NCBI RefSeq assembly: GCF_000970025.1
Contig: NZ_CP009528.1
Span: forward strand, 4,327,168 to 4,391,167
Direction of reading: 5' to 3'
Length of the DNA: 64,000 bases
From: Methanosarcina barkeri MS
Lineage (GTDB): Archaea > Halobacteriota > Methanosarcinia > Methanosarcinales > Methanosarcinaceae
Positions within the stretch are counted from its first letter, which is position 1, and every line of letters starts with the position of its first letter. A program made the position numbers and the translations under genes. The notes under the pieces were generated by a model. It worked only from the letters and a program-made list of their open reading frames with translations, was not told where the DNA came from and ran no database searches. Shown one piece after another: positions 47,643 through 55,688 of the stretch.

Positions 47643-48119
47643 ATGGAAAAGAACCTTGGAATATCCGAAAAGAATGCTTCTGGAAATTATATTACGGATG
47701 AGGAACGCAAGCAGTTGCTTTCGGCTCTGCATTCTCGCCTTTTCTGGGTAGGTCAGCGTATCCCGGATCATGTTGAGGTTGAGGGAGAAACTTATCCTCT
47801 ACACAACTATGTATGGGAACTGGTTCAAAAAGAAGAACTCAGTGAATCTGAGAAATCCAGGATAGATAAATGCATTGAAATGCTTTCAGCAAAAGAAATG
47901 AAAGATGAAAAAGAACTTGAAGAGGAGTCCCTTACTTCGGAAGAATCAAGAAATCTCTATCATGAGACTGCAGGCTTATTGCGTGCAATCACAAATTTGA
48001 AGGAGATAGAGAGCGGAATCTTCAAGCAAAATACGAAACGCTTTCAGGAACAGTTCGCTAATCAGAGGGTTAGAGACGCAAAGCTCTGGCTTGAATTCAT
48101 TAATAAAGTGTCGAAGTAA
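47643..48119 (+). CDS. DUF5788-like helical protein (first copy)
   Basis: A 158-residue, highly charged helical protein: YITDEERKQLLSALHSRLFW, IPDHVEVEGETYPLHNYVWE, and LYHETAGLLRAITNLKEIES. It is a paralogue of the product at 49830 (order and motifs match: GYEERNKLLWSLRSDFAW, IPKSVEIDEREYKLRDMIRE). GGGGGAGG precedes the ATG. The family name is my recollection of a haloarchaeal/Methanosarcina family, and its function is unknown. It lies directly upstream of pyrBI on the same strand. Confidence 0.7.
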   Translation: MEKNLGISEKNASGNYITDEERKQLLSALHSRLFWVGQRIPDHVEVEGETYPLHNYVWELVQKEELSESEKSRIDKCIEMLSAKEMKDEKELEEESLTSEESRNLYHETAGLLRAITNLKEIESGIFKQNTKRFQEQFANQRVRDAKLWLEFINKVSK

Positions 48120-48153
48120 CGTGTTAGCACTGAAAGTAACGTGTTAGCACTGA
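48114..48153 (+). repeat. 20-bp tandem repeat containing the stop codon
   Basis: Two exact copies of AAGTAACGTGTTAGCACTGA. The TAA of the DUF5788-like gene (48117-48119) lies in the first copy. Confidence 0.9.
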
Positions 48154-48242
48154 GATACAAGACAGGATTTAATTTCCTTCAATACTCTTAGAAATTTATG
48201 GAGCAAAGGTTATATCTCTGGGAACCACTTTATGAAAACAGG

Positions 48243-49169
48243 ATGTCATTTAAGAACAGAAACGTCATCTCTATGAAGGACTTTTCGCGGAAAGAAATCG
48301 ATCACGTTCTGGATACGGCAGAAAAGCTTGAGCCTGTAGCCAGAGGCGAAGAAAGGTCCCGGTTGCTGGATGGAAAAATAATAGCTCTTCTTTTTTTTGA
48401 ACCAAGCACAAGGACAAGGCTGTCTTTTGAATCTGCCACGCAGAGACTTGGAGGGCAGGTTCTCAACCTGGGTTCTGTGGAAGCAAGTTCGGTAATGAAA
48501 GGAGAAAATCTTGCCGATACTATTCGCGTAATCAGCAAATATGCAGATCTTATAGTGTTGCGTCATCCTCTTGACGGGTCAGCACGAATGGCTGCGGAAT
48601 TTGCAGGTGTTCCTATAATCAATGGTGGAGACGGCTCTTTACACCACCCTACACAAACTTTCCTTGACCTCTATACCATTCGCAGGGAAAGCCATCTAGA
48701 AGGTCTGAAGATCGCTATGGCAGGAGACCTGAAGTATGGAAGAACAGTTCATTCCCTATGTCATGCCCTATCTCTTTACGGAGCTGAAATAACTTTAGTC
48801 TCGCCTCCTGAACTCAGGATGCCCCAGGAAATTATCAGGGATCTTCAAAAGAATAATATTCGAATTAGAGAAAACGATTCTCTTGAGGAAATAATTGACG
48901 ATGTTGAGGTCCTTTATATGACAAGGGTTCAAAGAGAACGTTTTCCTGATCCTGAAGAGTATGAGAAGGTCAAAAACAGGTTGAAGGTTACAGGTGACCT
49001 GTTGAAAAACGCAGACTCTAGCCTTAAGATTCTTCATCCTCTCCCACGGGTCAACGAAATCTCTCCTGAAGTAGATTCAACACCGTATGCATGTTATTTC
49101 AAGCAGGCTTTTTATGGGGTCCCTACACGAATGGCACTTCTCGCTCTTGCCACGGGAGTGATTGAATGA
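48243..49169 (+). CDS. pyrB: Aspartate carbamoyltransferase catalytic subunit
   Basis: Joins carbamoyl phosphate and aspartate in pyrimidine synthesis. LLFFEPSTRTRLSFESATQR is the carbamoyl-phosphate site, and VLRHPLDGSA, GGDGSLHHPTQTFLDLYTI and LHPLPRVNEI are further active-site motifs. The ATG at 48243 gives the usual length (308 residues) and the family start FKNRNVISMKDFS. The frame opens 15 codons earlier. The stop overlaps the pyrI start by 4 bp (ATGA). Confidence 0.95.
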   Translation: MSFKNRNVISMKDFSRKEIDHVLDTAEKLEPVARGEERSRLLDGKIIALLFFEPSTRTRLSFESATQRLGGQVLNLGSVEASSVMKGENLADTIRVISKYADLIVLRHPLDGSARMAAEFAGVPIINGGDGSLHHPTQTFLDLYTIRRESHLEGLKIAMAGDLKYGRTVHSLCHALSLYGAEITLVSPPELRMPQEIIRDLQKNNIRIRENDSLEEIIDDVEVLYMTRVQRERFPDPEEYEKVKNRLKVTGDLLKNADSSLKILHPLPRVNEISPEVDSTPYACYFKQAFYGVPTRMALLALATGVIE

Positions 49170-49636
49170 AGGAAAAAAGAGACCTGAAGATTCAGGCAAT
49201 TGAAAATGGAACAGTGATCGACCATATAAAGGCTGGGCAGGCCTTGAATGTTCTGCGTATACTTGGAATTTCCAGTGCTTTTCGAGCTACTATCAGCTTC
49301 GTTATGAATGCACCCGGTGCAGCAGGCATAAAAGACGTTGTGAAGATTGAAGGTAAGGAACTCAGCGTCGAAGAGCTTAACAGGATTGCTCTTATATCTC
49401 CGAAGGCCACTATCAATATTATTAGGGATTTTGAAGTAGTTCAGAAAAATAAGGTTGTACTTCCTTCTTATGTTGAAGGTGTTGTACGCTGTATCAATCC
49501 AAACTGTATTTCTAATAGCAGTGAACCTATAAAATCCAAATTTTCCGTGGTCCAGTCCGAAGAAGACGGGGTAACTCTACGCTGTCTTTACTGCGAGCAT
49601 GTAATTTCAGAAAATATAGCCGAAAATTTGCTGTAA
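49166..49636 (+). CDS. pyrI: Aspartate carbamoyltransferase regulatory subunit
   Basis: Allosteric partner of PyrB. The N-terminal nucleotide-binding domain has IENGTVIDHIKAGQALNVLR. The C-terminal zinc domain has four Cys in CINPNCIS and CLYCEHV. Full length (156 residues). Translation is coupled to pyrB through an ATGA overlap. The stop codon lies in a short tandem repeat. Confidence 0.96.
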   Translation: MKEKRDLKIQAIENGTVIDHIKAGQALNVLRILGISSAFRATISFVMNAPGAAGIKDVVKIEGKELSVEELNRIALISPKATINIIRDFEVVQKNKVVLPSYVEGVVRCINPNCISNSSEPIKSKFSVVQSEEDGVTLRCLYCEHVISENIAENLL

Positions 49637-49656
49637 ATGAAAATCTGCTGTAAATA
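49623..49656 (+). repeat. 17-bp tandem repeat containing the pyrI stop codon
   Basis: AAAATTTGCTGTAAATG followed by AAAATCTGCTGTAAATA. Each copy includes a TAA, and the first is the pyrI stop. Confidence 0.8.
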
Positions 49657-49829
49657 TGTGACTTTCTGTGAGCTAAAAATCAATTTTTGTTTTTATCTTG
49701 AGGTTCTCTTACAGGACTGAAGTGATCGAGAATTAATTCACAAGATATTATTTCAGTGTAGTTCGAATATTATCCATTCGAATATAATTTTGCAGTTTTA
49801 ACTGCTAGTATCTTCAGGGGAAATTGCTC

Positions 49830-50303
49830 ATGATAAAAAGAGATAATGATACGGAAGAGGCAGATGAAGAATATATTGGGTATGAAGAGCGGAATAAGCT
49901 ACTCTGGAGTCTCAGGAGTGATTTTGCCTGGGCAGGAAAGAAAATCCCTAAAAGCGTGGAGATTGATGAGCGCGAGTACAAGCTCAGGGACATGATCCGA
50001 GAGCTGAGCGAGAAAGAATCACTGGATACAGATAAAGCTGCCGAAATCAGAGCTCTTATCCCAAAATTGAATGAAAAATCAAAAGTAGACGAAGAACTGC
50101 TAGAGACCGAAGAGCTTACAAAAGTAGAGGCTGAAGCCCTCTATGAAGAAGCAACTGGGCTTCTGCGTGCTTCAATGGAATTAAAAGACAAACTTGAGGG
50201 GAAAGGTGGGGAAAAAAGCGTCGATGAGTTTAAGCGTATGCTCAATACCCAGAAAATAGCGGACGAAAAGCGCTTTCAGAATCTTATTAAAAGTTTAAAG
50301 TAA
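49830..50303 (+). CDS. DUF5788-like helical protein (second copy)
   Basis: A 157-residue charged helical paralogue of the product at 47643 (YIGYEERNKLLWSLRSDFAW, LYEEATGLLRASMELKDKLE). The ATG at 49830 follows GGGG, and the frame opens two codons earlier at TTG. The pair of paralogues brackets pyrBI in the same orientation. A function in nucleotide metabolism or its control is only a guess from position. Confidence 0.7.
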   Translation: MIKRDNDTEEADEEYIGYEERNKLLWSLRSDFAWAGKKIPKSVEIDEREYKLRDMIRELSEKESLDTDKAAEIRALIPKLNEKSKVDEELLETEELTKVEAEALYEEATGLLRASMELKDKLEGKGGEKSVDEFKRMLNTQKIADEKRFQNLIKSLK

Positions 50304-50352
50304 TGAGTTTGTTTGTGATTTCTTCAGTGATTCCGGCTTCAGGGAATTTCAC

Positions 50353-50413
50353 TTTCAGAATAGTCTTTTGATTTTCAGAATAGTCTTTTGATTTTCAGAA
50401 TAGTCTTTTGATT
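50353..50413. repeat. 20-bp tandem repeat, three copies
   Basis: TTTTCAGAATAGTCTTTTGA repeated three times, about 50 bp beyond the DUF5788-like gene. Confidence 0.9.
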
Positions 50414-50498
50414 TCTTTTTTAGTTTCAATTTTCTACTCATTCTTATTTTTGAAGGTAGACATAATTTCTTCCGGTTCGTCGGTATAGAATTCCAAAT

Positions 50499-51176
50499 TT
50501 AAGTTTGAGCGTGTAGTAAGTTTAAGGATCTGTTGATAGGGCACTGTGAGTTCGAAGATATAAAAATAAATAACAAGAACTATGCAATTATCCAGAAATC
50601 TACCATAACTGAGCTTAGTTTTATGAAAGCTGGAGCTGCTTCCATCTGCAAATCTCTAGTTATACTTTCTATGGTATGAGGTAGTTGAATTGCAAGGACA
50701 ACAAGGAGAAACAAACGTAGTGGCCAACGTAAAGAATTACCTTTGTTCTTAGATACTGAAGTCTACACGATATCCTCTTTCTTTAATACGAGAGACCTGA
50801 ATATATGCCTGCAAATGATTATTTTTTCAGGAATTAACAGTACAGTAGTACGATTATAAAGAATAAAAGCCAAAAAAGCCAGATAAAGGATTAAGGAAGA
50901 AAAAAAATCGAAAAAAGAGCCTACTGGACTGCATAATCCCAAAATTAAACTGATTACTAACGCTGTAACGATGATTTATACAATTCCATAGCCTATATAC
51001 AAGTCCCGCCCTTTCAGAACCTTACTTTCTTGCAGACTTGCAGTAGAGAGTGCCAGCCAGCTTCTGCTTTCCGGTTTGAAACCAGAAAAGTAGTTTTCTT
51101 GCTTTTCTTTTCTAAGAGAATTTTCATCGGGCACCAGCTCATCAGCTTTCTGAATTATTTCACAAAAATCATTTAA
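50499..51176 (-). pseudogene. Decayed KLMGWCP-family membrane protein
   Basis: One frame of 226 codons encodes a membrane protein interrupted by TAA (50976-50978) and TAG (50763-50765 and 50580-50582). It opens LNDFCEIIQKADELVPDE, which lines up with MNVFTKSIRKLMGWCPNA of the intact gene at 53858, but the start is TTA and the motif itself is lost. Hydrophobic stretches (IIVTALVISLILGL, FFSSLILYLAFLAFILY, LRLFLLVVLAIQL) and a soluble middle (TVLLIPEKIIICRHIF) keep the two-helix, soluble, two-helix layout of its neighbour. Upstream in the operon are four intact relatives. Methanosarcina can read TAG as pyrrolysine, but the TAA and missing start argue for a dead gene. Confidence 0.72.
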
Positions 51177-51181
51177 TGTCC

Positions 51182-51889
51182 TTACAAATGCCTTTCAATA
51201 GATGATTTAATCTCTGCAGCCGAGTTTTCATCCGTGATCAATGAATAGTAAGAATCCCATTCGTACCATTTTTTGTGTTTGGTCTTGATATATAGCTGCA
51301 TATTCAAATTCTCTAATTGGGTTTTTTGCTTTCTCGCTGCAAATAGAATGAGGGGAAGCAGTGAGACCAATAGCAGAGGTATTTTCCATTCCCCTTTTAC
51401 TACAGCCATATAGACCACAAATCCGCAGAAAGCAATTTCTCCAATTCTCAGGAGAAGGGACATTTCCTTTGAACGCTTTTCAAGCCTGTATGATGTTATT
51501 CTTTCAATTTCTTCATAAGGAATGTCAAGCTTCTTTAATCTAAAGGCCTGGAGGTGTATTCCTGATCCATCTACCAGAACTGCCGCCTCGAAGGTTTTGA
51601 GAACTAATAAGTAACAAGGAATGTTAAGCAAGAGGAGACCGACCAAGAAGAGAGAAATATCTTCTACATGAGTCATAAGCAAGTTGAAGCATATTACAAA
51701 AAGCAAAATAAATAGAAATGTATTTGCAGAGAAGATCACGTTTGTGGTTTGGAATTCCAAGATGTTTACTGTTTTCCCAGGAATTGTGGCTGTGTTCGCA
51801 AAGTCGTAGAATCGTTTTGTCTGCTGTGTTGTTTTCTTGCAGGCTGGGCACCAGCCCATCAACTTCCGGACAGTTTCAGAAAAAGCCAT
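51182..51889 (-). CDS. KLMGWCP-motif membrane protein (DUF1673-like), copy 4
   Basis: A 235-residue protein. The N-terminal MAFSETVRKLMGWCPACKK motif precedes a short soluble segment, then two helices (about 53-100), a soluble PH-like middle (VDGSGIHLQAFRLKKLDI, then PYEEIERITSYRLEKRS), two more helices (about 148-185) and a soluble tail ending SSIERHL. It is closest to copy 3: the middle, the KGEW turn and the C-terminal SSIERHL are shared. The frame opens at GTG 51904, overlapping the previous stop, and ATG 51889 is the start matching the family. Function unknown. Confidence 0.75.
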   Translation of the reverse strand: MAFSETVRKLMGWCPACKKTTQQTKRFYDFANTATIPGKTVNILEFQTTNVIFSANTFLFILLFVICFNLLMTHVEDISLFLVGLLLLNIPCYLLVLKTFEAAVLVDGSGIHLQAFRLKKLDIPYEEIERITSYRLEKRSKEMSLLLRIGEIAFCGFVVYMAVVKGEWKIPLLLVSLLPLILFAARKQKTQLENLNMQLYIKTKHKKWYEWDSYYSLITDENSAAEIKSSIERHL

Positions 51890-51900
51890 TTTGTAAACTC

Positions 51901-52620
51901 TCACAGATGCCTTTCAATAGATGATTTTATCTCTGTAGCCGAGGCTTCATCCGTGATCATGGAATTGTAAGAGGCCCAGGTCCACTTATGCCACTTTTTG
52001 TGTCTGGTTTTTATATGAAGCCGTGTATTTCCATTCCAAAATCGGGTTTTTTGCTTCCATTCCGTGATAAATACAAAGGGAAACAGGGAAACGAATAGTA
52101 GAAATATATTCCATTCTCCTTTTACTACAGCCATGTAGCTCAAGAATCCGCAAGTGGCAAATCCTAAAATAATCAGAGGAATGTATATTTTCTTTGATTT
52201 TTTATTAATCCTGGTAACTGTTACACTTTTTATATTATTATAAAGTATTAGCTTTTTAAATATGAAAGCCTGCAAGTGGACCCCCACTTCGTCTACCAGA
52301 ACTGCCGAGTCGTAGGTCTTGAGAGCTAACAAATAACAAGAACAGCTGAGCAGGAAAAGAACTGCCAGAAAGAGGGGCATGCCCCACAGATATTTCAGTA
52401 ATAGGAGCAGGTTGAAACTTGTCATAAGAAATATCATTATTAGAGATATGTTTGCAGGAAAAACTACATTTGAAGTTCGGGGTTCCGGGAGATTTCCTGT
52501 TTTTCTGGAAGCTGGTATCAAATTTTCAGAGATAAATGGGGATTCTATTTTCGGTACCATATTCTTGCAAACCGGGCACCATCCCATCAGCTTATTTATA
52601 TATCTGGACTCCCGGCTCAT
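51901..52620 (-). CDS. KLMGWCP-motif membrane protein (DUF1673-like), copy 3
   Basis: A 239-residue protein. MSRESRYINKLMGWCPVCKN opens it, with a possible metal-binding CPVC. The layout matches copy 4: two helices, a PH-like segment (VDEVGVHLQAFIFKKLILYN), two helices around YMAVVKGEWN, and a tail ending SSIERHL. The ATG at 52620 overlaps the stop of copy 2 (ATGA) and has GGGGGAAG upstream. The frame opens 39 codons earlier but without support. The shared tail with copy 4 indicates a tandem duplication. Confidence 0.75.
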   Translation of the reverse strand: MSRESRYINKLMGWCPVCKNMVPKIESPFISENLIPASRKTGNLPEPRTSNVVFPANISLIMIFLMTSFNLLLLLKYLWGMPLFLAVLFLLSCSCYLLALKTYDSAVLVDEVGVHLQAFIFKKLILYNNIKSVTVTRINKKSKKIYIPLIILGFATCGFLSYMAVVKGEWNIFLLFVSLFPFVFITEWKQKTRFWNGNTRLHIKTRHKKWHKWTWASYNSMITDEASATEIKSSIERHL

Positions 52621-53243
52621 AGTTCTTCCCCCTTTTCTCCAAGGACATACAACTTTTGCTGTCCCTTTTTTCTTTTCATATACATTTTCATATGGTTTTT
52701 CCTCTCCCAGTAAATTAGCTGGAAATAGAAGCTCCACATAAGAACAAGAGTTCCTGATACGAAAGAGTCCAGTGCCTGATCATTAAGAAGATGAGCTGCA
52801 TGAGACGAGATATAGGGCAAGAAAGCCATGAGCAAAGTGAAACCCAAAAATAGGAATAAGAGCACACAGGCAAATGTTTTTCTAAAGGAAGGAGAAATGA
52901 CAGGATTTCTTTTCACGGCATCGTATTGATGCATCTGTTTTTTCCAGCCGAGCAAATAGATCGGTAAAGAAAGTGAAAGGCCAAGAAGGAAAGTCTCTGT
53001 ATTTATACCTTTTAGAAATAGGTTTGTATAAACAGGAGTAAAGAAAATCGGTAGCAGTAGGAGTTGGGTATCAAGCCTGGAATGCTGGCTTGGAACTGTC
53101 GGACTTGCTTTTTTCCTTCCTGATAGATCGTTTACTTCAAAATTAGCAGAACTAATTCGGGTTTCAGCTTCAAGTGCTTTTGCATTAGGGCACCAACCCA
53201 TCAGCTTTTTGATCTGATCAAAAACAAAAGTCTTATTGGACAT
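52617..53243 (-). CDS. KLMGWCP-motif membrane protein (DUF1673-like), copy 2
   Basis: A 208-residue protein. FVFDQIKKLMGWCPNAKALE is followed by a hydrophilic linker and four hydrophobic segments arranged in two pairs, with LGWKKQMHQYDAVKRNP between them and FYFQLIYWERKNHMKMYMKR at the end. This differs from the PH-like type of copies 3 and 4 and matches copy 1 (FDWKKQMRRYDT, YFQLIYWQKMNHKTIYF). It starts immediately after the stop of copy 1 (TAA-ATG), so the two are in one transcript. Confidence 0.75.
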   Translation of the reverse strand: MSNKTFVFDQIKKLMGWCPNAKALEAETRISSANFEVNDLSGRKKASPTVPSQHSRLDTQLLLLPIFFTPVYTNLFLKGINTETFLLGLSLSLPIYLLGWKKQMHQYDAVKRNPVISPSFRKTFACVLLFLFLGFTLLMAFLPYISSHAAHLLNDQALDSFVSGTLVLMWSFYFQLIYWERKNHMKMYMKRKKGQQKLYVLGEKGEEL

Positions 53244-53858
53244 TTATTTACTCTCCCGAATTATGTATGACTTTTTCCACTTTCCATAACTTTTGTCGAA
53301 ATAAATTGTTTTGTGGTTCATTTTCTGCCAATATATTAGCTGGAAATAGCTAAGCCACATTACGACTAGGAAACCACTCATAAATGAAATTATTACTTGC
53401 ATAGAATGGTTCCTTTCCACATCTCCAGAAAAAATCCAATAAAAAAGAAATGCATAAAAAATTAGATTCATTATTTGAGATACTTTTTTCATGAAGGAGT
53501 TATCACAAATGTGTTTCTGTGCGAGAGTGTCGTATCTGCGCATCTGCTTCTTCCAGTCAAAGACAATAACTGCTACAGAAATGAAAAATCCTGCAAGTAA
53601 AAAGGCTAGATTTAGACCCAGGTGATTAATCGCCAGGAGATATGCAAGTGTAAATAAAATGTTAATCAGGATAGTGTAAGCACTCGTTTTCCGAAGCCAT
53701 CCGGGATTTTTTTGATCCACATTATCTCCTTTTTCTCTATCCGGGATACCAGATTCAAAAATTTCAAAGTTAATGTGCTGTCTGGTTTCAGATGTTCTGG
53801 CATTAGGACACCAGCCCATCAGTTTCCTTATACTTTTTGTGAATACATTCATTGTCAT
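53244..53858 (-). CDS. KLMGWCP-motif membrane protein (DUF1673-like), copy 1
   Basis: A 204-residue protein. MNVFTKSIRKLMGWCPNART begins it. A hydrophilic linker and two pairs of hydrophobic segments follow, joined by FDWKKQMRRYDTLAQ and closed by YFQLIYWQKMNHKTIYF. ATG 53858 has GGAGG five bases upstream, and the frame opens four codons before. DUF1673 is, as I recall, a Methanosarcina family with this N terminus. It follows the helix-turn-helix gene by 27 bp and is the first of four intact relatives in the operon. Confidence 0.78.
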   Translation of the reverse strand: MTMNVFTKSIRKLMGWCPNARTSETRQHINFEIFESGIPDREKGDNVDQKNPGWLRKTSAYTILINILFTLAYLLAINHLGLNLAFLLAGFFISVAVIVFDWKKQMRRYDTLAQKHICDNSFMKKVSQIMNLIFYAFLFYWIFSGDVERNHSMQVIISFMSGFLVVMWLSYFQLIYWQKMNHKTIYFDKSYGKWKKSYIIRESK

Positions 53859-53885
53859 CTTTCCCTCCACTTTACTTGGATTTAA

Positions 53886-54341
53886 TCAGGCCTGTTCCAC
53901 CAATTCTTTCAATTTTCCAAATAATTCATCTGCTATCTTTGTTGGGTCTTCTGAACTCTTGAGTTTGAGCTGCATCTCTTCTGCAAAGTCCCAAAGGAGT
54001 TCAATACATTCCCTGTACCTCTCACAAGACCCACATTCACCTTCGTGTTCATACCAGACTTGCATTCCGTGTTTTGCCGAAACAAAGATTATTGCATTGG
54101 CTTTGAAAGGTATCGATTTCCCGAAGAGTATCCCTTTCTTTGAGTCAAGTTTTTCAACTTCGATCCTGTTTGCACTGGCCATTTCAAGCAGGGTTTCCTC
54201 AATGCGTTTATCCATACTGAGAAGGGCTCGCGAGACTGCCTGCCTGGAGACCCCAAAACGCTTTGCGATATTGATATTCGGGAGCCCGTTTCGGCGCAGA
54301 ACCCAGAATTCAAACTGTTTTTCACCTGCCGGTATGAACAT
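53886..54341 (-). CDS. Helix-turn-helix regulator at the head of the membrane-protein operon
   Basis: A 151-residue protein. Residues about 8-45 (QFEFWVLRRNGLPNINIAKR, FGVSRQAVSRALLSMD) form a helix-turn-helix like sigma-region-4 or Tfx-type proteins. The middle contains KAIIFVSAKHG-like strands (NAIIFVSAKHGMQVWYEHE). A Cys set follows (CGSCERYREC) that could hold a metal or sense redox state, and a C-terminal helix. The TATA box lies about 27 bp upstream of the ATG, so the transcript is probably leaderless. It is expected to control its own operon, perhaps with the membrane proteins as signal-receiving partners. That link is inference. Confidence 0.75.
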   Translation of the reverse strand: MFIPAGEKQFEFWVLRRNGLPNINIAKRFGVSRQAVSRALLSMDKRIEETLLEMASANRIEVEKLDSKKGILFGKSIPFKANAIIFVSAKHGMQVWYEHEGECGSCERYRECIELLWDFAEEMQLKLKSSEDPTKIADELFGKLKELVEQA

Positions 54342-54361
54342 ATGTAAACATCTGAACGTTG

Positions 54362-54374
54362 ACTATATATAACT
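54362..54374 (-). promoter_or_regulatory. TATA box giving a leaderless transcript
   Basis: On the minus strand GTTATATATAG is centred about 27 bp before the ATG at 54341, leaving no room for a leader. ATGT-AA-ACAT (54342-54351), a small dyad next to the start codon, could be an autoregulatory site. Confidence 0.6.
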
Positions 54375-54596
54375 TTCTTTCTCAGTAACTTTTTTGAGTA
54401 TCTTTAATGAAAATTTTTGCCAGATGGGGAAATCCTGAAGTTTTGTTAAGAATAGTTTGAAGATCTGGCCATAAGACATATATGGGATAATGTTAAAATT
54501 TAGTTACAAATATAACTATATATTGAATAGTATAAAAGTCAAATTAGATTATAGGGTCATATAAATTAGAAGCTGAGGATTTATGGAGGTATTGAT

Positions 54597-54970
54597 ATGC
54601 TAAAGAGAATTGTTCATAAAAAAATTTAGAAATCCTGCTTCTTTCGGAAGATTCCCGAAAACTGGCGCAGACTCTCTCCAATGTTAAACTCTATAAAAAT
54701 CCTACAGGTTCTGGAAATTAAAGATTGTCAGCAGGTGAGATTGTAGAAAAGCCCGGTTTGGGGTTAAGTACTCTCAAATACAATCTTGATTCTTTGTTGG
54801 ATGCAGATATGATATGAGTTTCTGAGGTAAAATGGAGTCAGAGGGGCAGAAAAATAAAGATCGATGAACCTATTGAAAAAATAATGATCTCGTCCCTGGA
54901 TGCAGGAATGGCTGCAAGAAGGAAATCCTTAGCATCTTTCGTAAAAATTGTCAAGAAAACTTTTTCATAG
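54597..54970 (+). pseudogene. Decayed winged-helix transcription regulator
   Basis: An ATG with GGAGG upstream opens MLKRIVHKKI and stops at once. In a shifted frame (from 54629) the product continues EILLLSEDSRKLAQTLSNV, then GLGLSTLKYNLDSLLDAD, then EVKWSQRGRKIKIDEPIEK, the pattern of an ArsR-like winged helix, interrupted by TAA and TGA. At least one frameshift and two nonsense changes show that the gene is dead. It directly precedes the membrane gene at 55164, with which it may once have formed a pair. Confidence 0.78.
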
Positions 54971-55163
54971 ACAGAGACAAATGTTTTTTAGAAAAGTTTG
55001 AAAACTGATATTATCTTCTCAAACCGCAGAAGTGACAAAATGCGGCGTTTTCCAATCTGTTCAAAATATGTAGGGATGATGATATCTGAGTTTTTAGAAC
55101 TGATTCACTTTATATTGCTAGTAAATGGAATAAAAGAAAAGAACTAAGTTTAAAGAGGGATGA

Positions 55164-55688
55164 ATGTTGACTAGAATATCAAGTTCTCTCGTTATCGGGA
55201 TATTTGTAGTAGTTATTGTAGGATCCATACTTTTTTATTCCTATTCTGTAGGTCAGCTCCTCTGGGGTATTATAGCTGCGGGAATGATTATTCTGATTGC
55301 AGGTATACTATTTTTTTTGCCGCTTATTACAGATCCTTTGAACTCATCCGGTTACAGGGGAAATGAGAAATCCGAATCTTTTGGCGTTGAATCTACATGT
55401 CTAGGCGATTCCATAGTTTATGAAAGACCATTTTTCTTCATCGGCGTGCCTTTCATTATAATTGCTCTCGGAGGTATATTTTCTAAACACGAGAGTATAT
55501 TTTCCATAGCATATGAGAATGGAACAACATTAGTTCTGTATCCTGGAGTCTGTTTTGTTTCAAAAGACGACAAAATTAGCATTAGGGGTAAATGGCACAG
55601 GGGAAAAAAGCTCGGAATACATGGAAATGTCGTTGTTGCAGACAGGATTGAAAATTTGAGTTCTGGGCTTGTCTTCAGTCGTGAATGA
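55164..55688 (+). CDS. Membrane protein of unknown function
   Basis: A 174-residue protein with three hydrophobic segments (residues about 9-28, 31-55 and 88-105) and a C-terminal soluble region of about 60 residues (LYPGVCFVSKDDKISIRGKW, then HRGKKLGIHGNVVVAD) that reads as a small β-domain. AGAGGG precedes the ATG at 55164. It is an orphan beside the dead winged-helix gene. No family was recognised. Confidence 0.65.
   Translation: MLTRISSSLVIGIFVVVIVGSILFYSYSVGQLLWGIIAAGMIILIAGILFFLPLITDPLNSSGYRGNEKSESFGVESTCLGDSIVYERPFFFIGVPFIIIALGGIFSKHESIFSIAYENGTTLVLYPGVCFVSKDDKISIRGKWHRGKKLGIHGNVVVADRIENLSSGLVFSRE

Noticed and set aside
49750-49790. tRNA-like TTCGAAT sequences
   Set aside because: Two TTCGAATAT copies occur in an AT-rich upstream region, but no cloverleaf arms can be formed.
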